A stretch of DNA of 15,571 nt, taken from positions 1 to 15,571 of the forward strand of contig CAITOG010000380.1 of NCBI GenBank assembly GCA_903893955.1, given 5' to 3'. The notes beneath the pieces are model-generated. The model worked only from the letters and a program-made list of their open reading frames with translations, made no database searches and was not told the DNA's origin. A program made the position numbers and the translations under genes. Positions 1 through 7,036 of this stretch are shown in pieces; the stretch's first letter is position 1, and each line of letters begins with the position of its first letter. The DNA is from an uncultured Actinomycetes bacterium (GTDB lineage Bacteria > Actinomycetota > Acidimicrobiia > Acidimicrobiales > RAAP-2).

Positions 1-19
1 CCTGTACCAATGTCGATTG

Positions 20-53
20 AAAAAAAAAGAGCCCCGCAAATTACGGGGTCTTT
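20..53 (-). terminator. Intrinsic terminator (leftward)
   Basis: CCCCG (32-36) pairs with CGGGG (44-48) around a 7-nt loop. With G31 bulged the stem extends through AGA (28-30) and TCT (49-51). On the minus strand the stem is followed by a run of nine U (complement of 20-28), a textbook Rho-independent terminator. It lies about 35 nt past the stop codon of the minus-strand reading frame ending at 88. A U-tract terminator of this style is seen nowhere else in the window, which supports a different origin for this end. Confidence 0.7.
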
Positions 54-87
54 ATTCACACCTCAATTAAATTATAAACAAACAAGA

Positions 88-150
88 TCAGTCGCCGCGA
101 TATTCACGATAACGGTGGTGGTCACGATCGTGGTCACGATCATGTTCATG
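88..150 (-). CDS. 3' end of a foreign gene, His/Asp/Arg-rich tail
   Basis: Reading the minus strand into the stop codon at 88-90 gives a C-terminus of alternating H, D and R (HEHDRDHDRDHH then RYREYRGD). It is followed by an AT-rich trailer and a terminator, exactly as expected for a real gene end. The apparent continuation upstream to 753 is antisense to the GDT1 and methyltransferase genes and is not credible, so only the last 20 or so codons are likely real. Such tails suggest metal binding or a low-complexity acidic/basic terminus, but I do not recognise the family. The plus-strand reading of the same bases (VVVTIVVTI) is an antisense artefact that mimics a membrane helix. Confidence 0.4.
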   Translation of the reverse strand, partial: HEHDRDHDRDHHRYREYRGD

Positions 151-516
151 GGCGGTGCGATCTACTTGCTCTTCGTCCCTGAGAAGGAGGAGATCAAGGA
201 GGGCGAGGAGGAGGCCGCCGGCGAGCGTCCCGGCAAGACCGCCCTCGCCACCGCTGTCGGCGCCTTCGGCGTGATCATGGTGGCCGAGTTCGGCGACCTG
301 ACCCAGCTCCTCGCAGCCACCTTCGTGGCGAGGACCAAGGAGCCCCTGAGCGTCTTCATCGGCTCGTCGCTGGCGCTCATCTCGGTCGCTGCGATCGGAG
401 CCTTCGGGGGCCAGCTGCTGCTGCGGGTCCTGCCGCTTGCCCGCATCCGACAGCTCGGCGGCGTGCTGCTGCTCATCTTCGGGATCGTCTCGATCGTCAG
501 GATCTTCATCTCGTGA
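142..516 (+). CDS. GDT1/TMEM165 (UPF0016) family membrane protein, C-terminal half
   Basis: The family consists of membrane cation transporters (Mn2+/Ca2+ in studied members) built from two homologous three-helix repeats, each with an E-x-G-D-(K/L)-T motif. Here only the end of repeat one (GGAIYLLFVPEKEE), the acidic cytosolic linker (KEEIKEGEEEAAGE) and repeat two are present. Repeat two contains AEFGDLTQLLAATF (the motif Glu/Asp), then two further hydrophobic helices ending at the C-terminus. The first repeat's motif is missing because native sequence starts only near base 151. The reading frame stays open back to an ATG at 10, but those codons lie in the foreign segment and should not be counted as protein. 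The motif has Leu where Lys or Arg is common (GDLT), as in some bacterial second repeats. The stop is 43 nt before the next likely start. Family call firm; truncation inferred. Confidence 0.75.
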   Translation: MFMGGAIYLLFVPEKEEIKEGEEEAAGERPGKTALATAVGAFGVIMVAEFGDLTQLLAATFVARTKEPLSVFIGSSLALISVAAIGAFGGQLLLRVLPLARIRQLGGVLLLIFGIVSIVRIFIS

Positions 517-559
517 GCCACTTTGCGCCTGACCATCGAGCGTGGGACGCTTCGACACG

Positions 560-1204
560 ATGACCGCTGACCGCATCGATTCGCTGATCCAGCTCGCCGC
601 CACGCTTCGTGGCTTCATGCCAGATGACGAGGGTCGGGCCCTGGTGGATGCGGGACTCGAAGCGGGCCGCCGGCACCCCGGCGGCACGATGCTCGAGATC
701 GGCGCCTGGTGCGGGAAGTCTGCGGTGTACATCGGCGCAGCCGCTGAAGCCACCGGCTCGGTCCTCTACAGCCTGGACCACCACCATGGCTCCGAGGAGA
801 ACCAGGCTGGTTGGGAGCATCACGAGCCTGACCTCATCGATCCGCTCGATGGTCGGCTCAACACCCTGCCTCACTGGCAGCGTTCGCTGGCGCTGGCCGA
901 GCTCGAGCACGTGGTCATCGGCCTCGTCGGTGACTCGCCAGTGGTCGCCGCCCACTTCGACACCCCGCTGAGCTTCCTCTTCATCGACGGAGGCCACGGC
1001 GAGGAGCCGGCCTGGGCCGATTACCGGAACTGGACGCCGAAGATCGTCGCCGGCGGGATCCTGGCGATCCACGATGTCTTCGAGGATCCTGCCGACGGCG
1101 GTCGCCCCCCCTACGAGCTCTACCTCGAGGCCACCAGCTCAGGCGCGTTCACCGAGCTGAGCGCTACGGGGAGCTTGCGGGTCCTCGAGAGGACCGCGAA
1201 CTAG
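560..1204 (+). CDS. Class I SAM-dependent methyltransferase (Methyltransf_24-like)
   Basis: A predicted 214-residue Rossmann-fold methyltransferase. The SAM-binding motif I is MLEIGAWCGKSAVYIG (about residues 44-59). SLDHHHGSEENQ (71-82) is the acidic end of beta 2, and FLFIDGGHGEEPAWADYRNW (139-158) is the post-motif region with the D-G-x-H signature of the O-methyltransferase/Methyltransf_24 branch. GGILAIHDVF (165-174) follows. The H-rich DHHHGSEENQ segment could bind metal, as in cation-dependent O-methyltransferases, but this is inference. The substrate is unknown. An in-frame GTG at 542 would add six residues. Neither start has a clear Shine-Dalgarno; I chose the ATG because the upstream six codons carry no family sequence. 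The gene converges on the glycosyltransferase operon, 15 bp between stops, and probably belongs to the same pathway. Confidence 0.8.
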   Translation: MTADRIDSLIQLAATLRGFMPDDEGRALVDAGLEAGRRHPGGTMLEIGAWCGKSAVYIGAAAEATGSVLYSLDHHHGSEENQAGWEHHEPDLIDPLDGRLNTLPHWQRSLALAELEHVVIGLVGDSPVVAAHFDTPLSFLFIDGGHGEEPAWADYRNWTPKIVAGGILAIHDVFEDPADGGRPPYELYLEATSSGAFTELSATGSLRVLERTAN

Positions 1205-1210
1205 GCGCGA

Positions 1211-1226
1211 GCGCTGCGATCAGCGC
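1211..1226. terminator. Small convergent hairpin
   Basis: GCGCTG (1211-1216) pairs perfectly with CAGCGC (1221-1226) over a 4-nt loop, in the 15-bp gap between two convergent stop codons and overlapping the minus-strand stop. There is no U-tract, so termination is only a suggestion from its position. Confidence 0.3.
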
Positions 1227-2320
1227 GCTGTGCAGGGACCGGTGTGCCGCTGGTCGCACCGTGGCCCAGCGAGATCGATGGTGCCCTCGAGCGTCTCGCC
1301 TCGAAACATCCCCGCCGCCGGCGACGTCGAGCTGAGCGCATCGGCAGCCAGGATGATGGCGGCGGCTGTGTACGAGGTCGTCTCTTTGTCGGGGTAGGTG
1401 ACGACGTCGGGGTAGGCCAAGCCGGTCCAGTAGGAGCCGTCAGGTCGACGGTGTCCCTGCGCTACCTCGAAGAGCTCGAGTGCCTCGGCCTCCATGCCGA
1501 GCGCATCGAGCGTCATGACGCACTCAGCGGTCTCGGCAGCCGTCACCCAGTCTGAGGTGGACACGCAGCGCACCCCGAGGCCGTGCATCACGAACTCGTC
1601 CCAGTGCTCCTCGATCCGGCGCCGAGCGGCATCCCCCTCGAGGGCGCCCGAGAGCATCGGGTAGTACCAGTCCATGGCGAACTCGTTCTTCGGTGCGAAT
1701 GCTCCAGGGTGGTAGGCGATGGCGTGGCCGAGTCTCCCCGCCGCCAGCTCCCAGGCGGGCCTCGTCTCCCCGAGCCGCTCACAGATCGCCACCGCGCAGC
1801 GCAGCGAGTGGTAGATCGACGCGGACCCCGTCAATAGGGCGTAGCTCTCGGGTCGACCTGCGGCGTCGAGCGACCAGCGGATGGAGCCGTCAGGGAGCTG
1901 CTGGCGCAGCACGAACTCGATAGCCGCCTCCATCATGGGCAGGTGGCGGCGCAGGATCGCGTCGTCGCCGGTCACGAGGGCGTGGTGCCACAGACCGGCG
2001 GCGATGTAGGCGCACACGTTCGTGTCGAGCCGGGGATCCTCGATCGAATCCTCCAGGTAGTAGTTGAACCAGGCACCGTCACCGAGCTGCACCCCTGCAA
2101 GCCAGTCGTACGCCGCCTCTGCCTCAGCGATGTGCCCGCAGACCGCCAGCGCCATCGCTGATTCGACATGGTTCCACGGGTCGCAGTGCCCACCTGGGTT
2201 CCACGGGATCATCCCGTTGGGCCGCTGGAGGGACTGGAGCGACGCCGCAGTTAGCGCCACCTCCTCGGCCGTGAGGATGCCAGGCACCTCGGGCAGGGTT
2301 CCCACGCTCGTGGCGGTCAC
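1220..2320 (-). CDS. Prenyltransferase/squalene-cyclase-like (alpha/alpha) barrel protein
   Basis: A 366-residue soluble protein with repeated helical hairpins and QW-like turns: LQRPNGMIPWNPGGHCDPWNH (about 32-52), QLGDGAWFNYY, QLPDGSIRWSLD and RRPDGSYWTGLAYPD. This matches the fold shared by prenyltransferase beta subunits, terpene cyclases and six-hairpin glycosidases; databases usually name such actinobacterial proteins 'prenyltransferase'. No DxDD protonation motif of squalene-hopene cyclases is visible, so cyclase activity is not supported. Conserved aromatic and acidic residues (PWNHVESAMAL, DTNVCAYIAAGLWH, MDWYYPML) would also suit a sugar-processing barrel. The start is GTG at 2318-2320, overlapping the methyltransferase stop as GTGA, implying translational coupling. 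Position behind a GT4 enzyme and a methyltransferase argues for a role in the same glycan or lipid pathway. Fold moderately sure, reaction unknown. Confidence 0.7.
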   Translation of the reverse strand: MTATSVGTLPEVPGILTAEEVALTAASLQSLQRPNGMIPWNPGGHCDPWNHVESAMALAVCGHIAEAEAAYDWLAGVQLGDGAWFNYYLEDSIEDPRLDTNVCAYIAAGLWHHALVTGDDAILRRHLPMMEAAIEFVLRQQLPDGSIRWSLDAAGRPESYALLTGSASIYHSLRCAVAICERLGETRPAWELAAGRLGHAIAYHPGAFAPKNEFAMDWYYPMLSGALEGDAARRRIEEHWDEFVMHGLGVRCVSTSDWVTAAETAECVMTLDALGMEAEALELFEVAQGHRRPDGSYWTGLAYPDVVTYPDKETTSYTAAAIILAADALSSTSPAAGMFRGETLEGTIDLAGPRCDQRHTGPCTAR

Positions 2321-3060
2321 GCAGCCGCCCTGGCGCCGACCGCCGCGGGCGCCTTGCGCAAGTAGACGACGAGGCTCTTGCCCATGATGGGGGCGAGGAG
2401 CTTCTCAGCCACCTTGGTCGTGCGAGGTCCCTTGACGATGTCCCAGACGAGGAGGCGGTGGTACGCCTTGACGGCGGGGTGGGTGTCGTTGTTCGGGCCG
2501 ACCGCGCACTTGAGCCACCAGTAGGGGCTGTGGAGGCCGTGGGCGTGGTGCGACGTGTAGGGCTCGAGACCGGCCGCACGCAGGCGGTCGAACAGGGTCG
2601 AGCGACGGTACATGCGCACGTGCCCGCCAGGGACGTCGTAGTACTGCTCAGAGAGCGCCCAGTTGACGAGCTCAGGGCCGAAACGAGGCACCGTGATGGC
2701 CATGGTCCCGCCCGGTGAGAGCACGCGGGAGAGCTCCGCCATGGCGCCCTCATCGTCGGGGATGTGCTCGAGCACCTCAGAGCAGATGACCCGATCGAAG
2801 GTGCCGTCTGCGAACGGGAGGTTGAGCGCGTCGCCCTGGATCGTCCCGATGCGGGTGGTCTCAGTGTTGATCTCACCGGCCTCGTCCATGGCGCCGAAGG
2901 TGGCACGCACCTGAGCCACCTCATCGGCGCCAGCGTCGAGCGCCACGATCGACGCTCCCCGGCGGGCGAACTCATAGGCATGGCGTCCGAAGCCGCAGCC
3001 CAGGTCAAGGACCAGATCGCCGGGCTGGACGCCCATGGTGTCGTAATTGGCGGTGAGCAT
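2317..3060 (-). CDS. Class I SAM-dependent methyltransferase (Methyltransf_11-like)
   Basis: A 247-residue Rossmann methyltransferase. Motif I is VLDLGCGFGRHA (residues 17-28), the beta-2 acidic residue lies in VALDAGADEV (39-48), and the segments GDALNLPFADGTFDRVICSEVLEHI (about 74-98) and LSRVLSPGGTMAITVPR follow, a typical Methyltransf_11 series. The C-terminal part (HHAHGLHSPYWWLKC, HRLLVWDIVKG) is rich in aromatic residues and His and likely forms the substrate lid. The substrate is not evident; C-, N- or O-methylation of a sugar or lipid is possible. The ATG at 3058-3060 shares one base with the glycosyltransferase stop (TGATG), and its own stop overlaps the next start by four bases. 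The three genes therefore form one coupled message. Family certain, role inferred from context. Confidence 0.85.
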   Translation of the reverse strand: MLTANYDTMGVQPGDLVLDLGCGFGRHAYEFARRGASIVALDAGADEVAQVRATFGAMDEAGEINTETTRIGTIQGDALNLPFADGTFDRVICSEVLEHIPDDEGAMAELSRVLSPGGTMAITVPRFGPELVNWALSEQYYDVPGGHVRMYRRSTLFDRLRAAGLEPYTSHHAHGLHSPYWWLKCAVGPNNDTHPAVKAYHRLLVWDIVKGPRTTKVAEKLLAPIMGKSLVVYLRKAPAAVGARAAA

Positions 3061-4430
3061 CAGTCGAACTCCACTGAGGTCGGGAGGGGCTGTCCCTCGA
3101 GGATTGCGTCGTAGCAGGCAGCGGTCCCGCGAGCGGTGACCTGCCAGGTGAATCGGTTGATGACCCGCTCACGTCCCGCTGCACCCAGACGGGAGCGAAG
3201 CTCGGGATCATCCAAGAGGCGCCGGATTGCCGCCACGAGGGCCTCGGGGTCGTTCGGCGTGACGAGCAGGCCCGTCTCGCCATCGGTGCCGACCACTTCT
3301 GGCAACGCACCACCGGTGGTGGCCACGATGGGGACCCCGCAGCTCATCGCCTCGATCGCCGGCAGGGAGAAGCCCTCATAGAGCGACGGGACCACCGCGA
3401 CCTCGGCCTCGCCGTAGAGGCGGGCGAGCTCCTCGTCAGAAACACCAGAGACCGTGGTGACGATGTCAGCAAGGTTGAGTCGCTCGAGTGCGGACGCCAC
3501 ACGACCCCCGGGGCGAGGATTGCCGATGACCACCAGCTCGATGTCGCGCTCGGTGCGCAGCTTGGCCACCGCTTCGAGCAGTGGGACCAAGCCCTTCATC
3601 GGCACGTCCGACGAGGAGGTGACCATGATGCGTCCCTTGACCGGCGTGGCGCCCTCGTAGGGGCGGAACACGGTCGGGTCGACGCCGACGGGCACCACGG
3701 TCATCCTCTCGAGCGGGACACCCATCTGTGCGTTGATGTCCTGCTTCGAGTTGTTCGAGACCGTCAGAATCGCGGGGAGCTCCTGGGCAACCTTGACCTG
3801 CATGCCGAGGAAGCCGAACCAGCGCTTGGTGGTGAAGCGCCGATAGGCGTTGTCAACGTGGTCAAGGGCGATGGTGCGGTCGACGGTGATCGGGTGGTGG
3901 AGGGTCTCGAGCATCGGCCATCCCTCATTGGCCAGCTCGAGGATCCCGGTGCCGAGACACTGGTTGTCGTGGATGATGTCGAACTCGTCACGGCGGGCGT
4001 TCAAGATGGTCCGGATCCGCTTGGAGTAGGCCATCGGCTCACCGAAGCCAGCCGTGAGCATGATGCCGAACTCAGAGAGGTCGGTCAGGTCGTGGAACTC
4101 GCTCGGGTGCGGGATCCTGAAGGGATCGGGATCGCGATAGAGATCCATCCCGGGCACCGGGGTGAAGCCGACGCCCTCATCGAGCTCTGGCCACGGTGGG
4201 CCGGCGAACACCTCGACCGAGTGACCCATTTCGACGAGCTCACGGGTCAGGTGCCGTGTGTAGACCCCCTGGCCGCCGCATCGAGGGTTGCCGCGGTAGA
4301 TCAAGAAGGCCACCCGTCGCCCTCCCGGCGCCGCCGGCTTCGGAGCGATGCGATCCGGAATGACTACCGAGCGCGACCTCTCCCACGATGCCTTGGTCTC
4401 ACGGTAGAGCTGGAGGGGGGTCTTGGGCAC
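3060..4430 (-). CDS. GT4-family (GT-B fold) glycosyltransferase
   Basis: A 456-residue enzyme of the usual GT4 length. The N-terminal acceptor domain begins RRVAFLIYRGNPRCGGQGVYTRHL (about 38-61) with the G-G-x-x-x-y loop. The C-terminal donor domain has VPVGVDPTVFRP (246-257), a nucleotide-sugar binding core and the diagnostic E-x7-E motif EGFSLPAIE (Glu352, Glu360) before SCGVPIVATTGGALPEVV. Residues 94-215 form a long insertion with many acidic and His residues. It should transfer a sugar from an NDP-sugar to an unidentified acceptor on the cytosolic side. The reading frame is open far upstream, antisense to the dehydrogenase. The GTG at 4428-4430 is chosen because AGAGGAG lies 6 nt before it and homology-like sequence starts there. 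First gene of the operon with the methyltransferase and barrel protein, transcribed divergently from the acyl-CoA dehydrogenase. Confidence 0.88.
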   Translation of the reverse strand: MPKTPLQLYRETKASWERSRSVVIPDRIAPKPAAPGGRRVAFLIYRGNPRCGGQGVYTRHLTRELVEMGHSVEVFAGPPWPELDEGVGFTPVPGMDLYRDPDPFRIPHPSEFHDLTDLSEFGIMLTAGFGEPMAYSKRIRTILNARRDEFDIIHDNQCLGTGILELANEGWPMLETLHHPITVDRTIALDHVDNAYRRFTTKRWFGFLGMQVKVAQELPAILTVSNNSKQDINAQMGVPLERMTVVPVGVDPTVFRPYEGATPVKGRIMVTSSSDVPMKGLVPLLEAVAKLRTERDIELVVIGNPRPGGRVASALERLNLADIVTTVSGVSDEELARLYGEAEVAVVPSLYEGFSLPAIEAMSCGVPIVATTGGALPEVVGTDGETGLLVTPNDPEALVAAIRRLLDDPELRSRLGAAGRERVINRFTWQVTARGTAACYDAILEGQPLPTSVEFD

Positions 4431-4461
4431 GGAGGGCTCCTCTGCGGGGTCGTGCGGTTGT

Positions 4462-4544
4462 CCATTCTCCCCCCGAATGGGGAGTTCACACAAACGACAG
4501 GCCCGAATGGGCCGATTCGAGGCGAGTTGGCTACCATTCGGCAC
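4462..4544. promoter_or_regulatory. Divergent promoter with three phased CCGAATGG sites
   Basis: CCCGAATGGG occurs exactly at 4472-4481 and 4502-4511. CCGAATGG occurs in inverse orientation at 4534-4541. The centres are 30 and 31 bp apart, about three helical turns, so all would lie on one face of the helix. The first copy is inside CCCC-GAAT-GGGG and the second inside GGCCC-GAAT-GGGCC, both near-palindromes; an extra CCATTC sits at 4462-4467. The third copy overlaps a possible -10 box TACCAT (4532-4537) that lies 7 nt before the dehydrogenase ATG, which has no Shine-Dalgarno, so that transcript may be leaderless. I infer an operator array for a dimeric repressor controlling the divergent genes; its protein is not identifiable here. 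Confidence 0.55.
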
Positions 4545-5777
4545 ATGGACCTGACCTACCCAGCCGAAGCAGAGGAGTTCCGTCTCGAGATCCGCCAGTG
4601 GCTGGTGGACAACCTGCCGAGCAGCTGGTTCGACGAGGGCTTCTCGATGACCGACGAGGAGCGCAAGGCGTTCAACGAGGAGTGGACGACCAAGCTCTAT
4701 GGCGGTGGGTGGATCTGCGCCAGCTGGCCGACCGAGTACGGCGGCAAGGGCCTCACCCTGCTCCAGCAGGTGGTCTTGAACGAGGAGTTCGCTCGGGCCC
4801 AGGCACCGTTGCGAGCCGACTTCTTCGGCGACACCCTGGTCGGCCCGACCATCCTGCAGTGGGGCACAGAAGAGCAGAAGCAGTTCTTCATCCCCGGCAT
4901 CTTGAAGGGCGAGATCGCCTGGTGTCAGGGTTTCTCGGAGCCCAACTCCGGTTCCGACCTGGCGTCGCTTGCCACCCGCGCTGTGCTCGACGGTGATGAG
5001 TGGGTCATCAGCGGCCAGAAGGTCTGGACCACTCAGGCCCAGTACGCCGACTACATCTTCCTGCTCGCCCGCACCGACCCCGATGCGCCGCCGCACGCTG
5101 GGATCAGCTACCTGTTGGTCCCGATGAAGCAGCCTGGCGTCGAAGTCCGGCCGATCCAGCAGGTGGACGGCTCGGCCGAGTTCAACGAGGTGTTCTTCGA
5201 GAACGTCCGCTGCCCGGTCGACAACGTGGTCGGAGGTCTCAACAACGGTTGGAAGGTCGCCATGACCACCCTCGGCTTCGAGCGGGGCTCGTCGGCGACC
5301 ACCGGATTTCGGCGCTTCCTGCGCGAGTGGGAGAAGATCGTCGAGGCCGCGCAGGACAACGGCAAGAACAAGGACGCCCTCGTTCGCCAGGACCTGATCA
5401 AGTCGTGGGCCGACATCAAGATCATGCAGATCAACGGCTACCGCTCACTCACCGATGCGCTCAACGGCACCCACGAGACAGCCAAGCTCGGCGCCTGCAA
5501 CAAGATGTTCTGGTCAGAGACCCATAAGCGCACCATGAACCTGGCCATCGACATCCTCGGGATGGAGGGGCAGGTCCTGACCGGTGACGGCGACGCTGAG
5601 AGCGTCCTGCCTGGCAACCGCCGTGGCCGGGATGACTACCCGGTCTCCGACCTCCAGGCCTCGTTCTTCTTCTCCCGCTCAGAGACCATCTGGGGTGGGA
5701 CCGCTGAGATCCAGCGCAACATCATCGGCGAGCGAGTGCTCGGTCTCCCCAAGGAGCCCAAGGTCCAGAAGGCCTAA
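4545..5777 (+). CDS. Acyl-CoA dehydrogenase family protein
   Basis: A 410-residue FAD flavoenzyme that would oxidise an acyl-CoA thioester to the trans-2-enoyl form, passing electrons to ETF. The N-terminal helical domain (about 1-120) is followed by the flavin loop CQGFSEPNSGSDLASL (127-142) and the beta domain with WTTQAQYADYIFLLART (161-177). The C-terminal signature GGTAEIQRNIIGERVLGLP (384-402) ends it. At the place of the medium-chain enzyme's catalytic Glu the sequence has Gly (IWGGTAEIQ); Glu246 in LGFERGSS sits where isovaleryl-CoA dehydrogenase keeps its base and is the likely substitute. The start at 4545 is chosen because the open frame upstream (from 3858) is antisense to the glycosyltransferase. 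No Shine-Dalgarno is seen. The substrate is unknown; the divergent, shared promoter links it to the glycosyltransferase operon. Confidence 0.9.
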   Translation: MDLTYPAEAEEFRLEIRQWLVDNLPSSWFDEGFSMTDEERKAFNEEWTTKLYGGGWICASWPTEYGGKGLTLLQQVVLNEEFARAQAPLRADFFGDTLVGPTILQWGTEEQKQFFIPGILKGEIAWCQGFSEPNSGSDLASLATRAVLDGDEWVISGQKVWTTQAQYADYIFLLARTDPDAPPHAGISYLLVPMKQPGVEVRPIQQVDGSAEFNEVFFENVRCPVDNVVGGLNNGWKVAMTTLGFERGSSATTGFRRFLREWEKIVEAAQDNGKNKDALVRQDLIKSWADIKIMQINGYRSLTDALNGTHETAKLGACNKMFWSETHKRTMNLAIDILGMEGQVLTGDGDAESVLPGNRRGRDDYPVSDLQASFFFSRSETIWGGTAEIQRNIIGERVLGLPKEPKVQKA

Positions 5778-5791
5778 GGTCTGCCTCAGGC
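5772..5791. terminator. Bidirectional hairpin between convergent genes
   Basis: GCCTAAGG (5772-5779) pairs with CCTCAGGC (5784-5791), 7 of 8 pairs over a TCTG loop. It contains the stop codons of both the dehydrogenase (TAA, 5775-5777) and the MFS gene (5786-5788, minus strand). No U-tract. Its near-symmetric position in the 8-bp gap suits a two-way terminator. Confidence 0.4.
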
Positions 5792-7036
5792 GCCGCTCAG
5801 CGCGACTCCGACCGGCTGACCGCCGGCATGTCGACGGCTGGCGAAAGCCAAGAGCACTGCTGCCCCGGTGGTGGCGACCGCGCCCACAGCCAAGGAGACC
5901 CTCGGGCTCGTGGTGGTGGCGATGATCCCCATCAGCGGAGCTCCGATCGGCGTCGAGCCGAGGAAGCCGATGGCGAAGAGCGACATGACCCGGCCGCGCA
6001 TCTCCTCGCGGCTCAAGAGCTGGAGCATCGCGTTCGAGGTCGACACGAATGCGATCGAGACCGCACCCATCGGTGCCACGAGCACCACTGCCACGAGGAA
6101 CGTCGGTGAGAGCGCCACGCCGACCATGGCCAGCGCGAAGGCGGTGCACAGGCCGGTGAGCAAGGGGAACGACGGTCGGGAGCGATGGGCCACCGTGAGG
6201 CCACCAAGGACCGCACCGATCCCCATCGAAGCCATCAAGATGCCATACGAACCGGCAGAGAGATGGAAGGAGAACTTGACCAGGAGCGGCAGGACGGTCG
6301 TGAAGTTGAAGGCGAAGACCCCGACCACGCCAACCACGACCAGGACGTCGCGGATCTTGTCGTCGTCAAAGGCGTAGCGGAGCCCGGCCAGCACCTGCCC
6401 CTTTCTCCTGGTGGCGGTCTTGATCGGCCGAAGCTCTGAGGATCGCATGAGCCCAAGTGCGAGGATCACCGCCAGGTAGGAGGCCGCATTGATGTAGAAG
6501 CAAGCCGCCAACCCCGCCGCCTCGATCACGAGGCCCGCCACTGCTGGGCCGACGATCCGGCCGCCATTGATCAGGACGCTGTTCAAGCTCACCGCGTTCG
6601 GCAACAGGTCTCGTCCGACCATCTCCTGGACGAAGGACTGGCGGGCGGGGTTGTCGAAGAGGTTGACGAGCCCGAGCCCGAAGGCCATCGCCATCACCAC
6701 GCCCACCTTCGCCTCGCCAATCGACGTCAAGATCGCCAGCGTCAAGGCGAGCAGGCCGCCTGCTGACTGGGTCAAGAACAGGACCGTGCGTTTGTTCGAT
6801 CGGTCCACAACCAGGCCGCCCCAAGGACCCACAAGGAGCATGGGGAGAAACTGGAGGGCCACGGTGATCCCGAGCAACGTCCCGCTGCCGGTCAGATCAA
6901 GGACGAGCCAGCCCTGTGCGACCGACTGCATCCAGGTGCCAGAGACAGAGACGCCCTGGCCAAAGAAGTAGAGCTTGAAGTTGCGGACCTTGAGCGCGCT
7001 GAAGGTCCTGCTCGTGGCGCGGCCGACCGCGCTCAT
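5786..7036 (-). CDS. MFS transporter, EntS-like (MFS_3) exporter
   Basis: A 416-residue polytopic membrane protein with ten to twelve hydrophobic segments, the usual major facilitator length. It begins FSALKVRNFKLYFFGQGVSVSGTWMQSVAQGWLVLDLTGS, the hallmark of the EntS/MFS_3 exporter branch. The conserved loop between helices 2 and 3 is GPWGGLVVDRSNKR (about 70-83). NLFDNPARQSFVQEMVGRDLLPNAVSLNS (about 125-153) and LSREEMRGRVMSLFAIGFLGSTPIG are further family signatures. It probably expels a small molecule by proton antiport; the substrate cannot be read from sequence. The ATG overlaps the MarR stop as ATGA, so regulator and pump are co-translated. The local inverted repeat upstream of marR suggests the pump is induced when a ligand displaces the repressor. 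Confidence 0.9.
   Translation of the reverse strand: MSAVGRATSRTFSALKVRNFKLYFFGQGVSVSGTWMQSVAQGWLVLDLTGSGTLLGITVALQFLPMLLVGPWGGLVVDRSNKRTVLFLTQSAGGLLALTLAILTSIGEAKVGVVMAMAFGLGLVNLFDNPARQSFVQEMVGRDLLPNAVSLNSVLINGGRIVGPAVAGLVIEAAGLAACFYINAASYLAVILALGLMRSSELRPIKTATRRKGQVLAGLRYAFDDDKIRDVLVVVGVVGVFAFNFTTVLPLLVKFSFHLSAGSYGILMASMGIGAVLGGLTVAHRSRPSFPLLTGLCTAFALAMVGVALSPTFLVAVVLVAPMGAVSIAFVSTSNAMLQLLSREEMRGRVMSLFAIGFLGSTPIGAPLMGIIATTTSPRVSLAVGAVATTGAAVLLAFASRRHAGGQPVGVALSGA

Larger units (their letters stand above)
1..150. other. Compositionally foreign left-edge segment
   Basis: Bases 1-110 contain 43 G/C (about 39%), while everything to the right is strongly GC-rich. The segment holds an A-run, a compact hairpin terminator and an AT-rich spacer (about 51-88), none of which resembles the other intergenic regions here. 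From 88 to about 150 the minus strand encodes a His/Asp/Arg-rich C-terminus. Bases 118-141 are two exact tandem copies of GTGGTCACGATC. From about 151 the plus strand becomes recognisable GDT1-family coding sequence. I infer a junction at roughly 142-151, most simply an assembly or library chimera at a contig end, less likely a real recombination. Confidence 0.65.

Noticed and set aside
151..753. Minus-strand open frame continuing upstream of the His-rich tail
   Set aside because: It is the complement of GDT1 and methyltransferase codons; its Asp/Arg/Glu-rich composition is typical of GC-rich antisense reading.
3858..4544. Long open upstream extension of the acyl-CoA dehydrogenase frame
   Set aside because: It is antisense to the glycosyltransferase, has no family sequence, and the dehydrogenase domain starts exactly at the ATG at 4545.
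4431..5096. Upstream extension of the glycosyltransferase frame
   Set aside because: It is antisense to the dehydrogenase; a Shine-Dalgarno fixes the GTG at 4430 instead.
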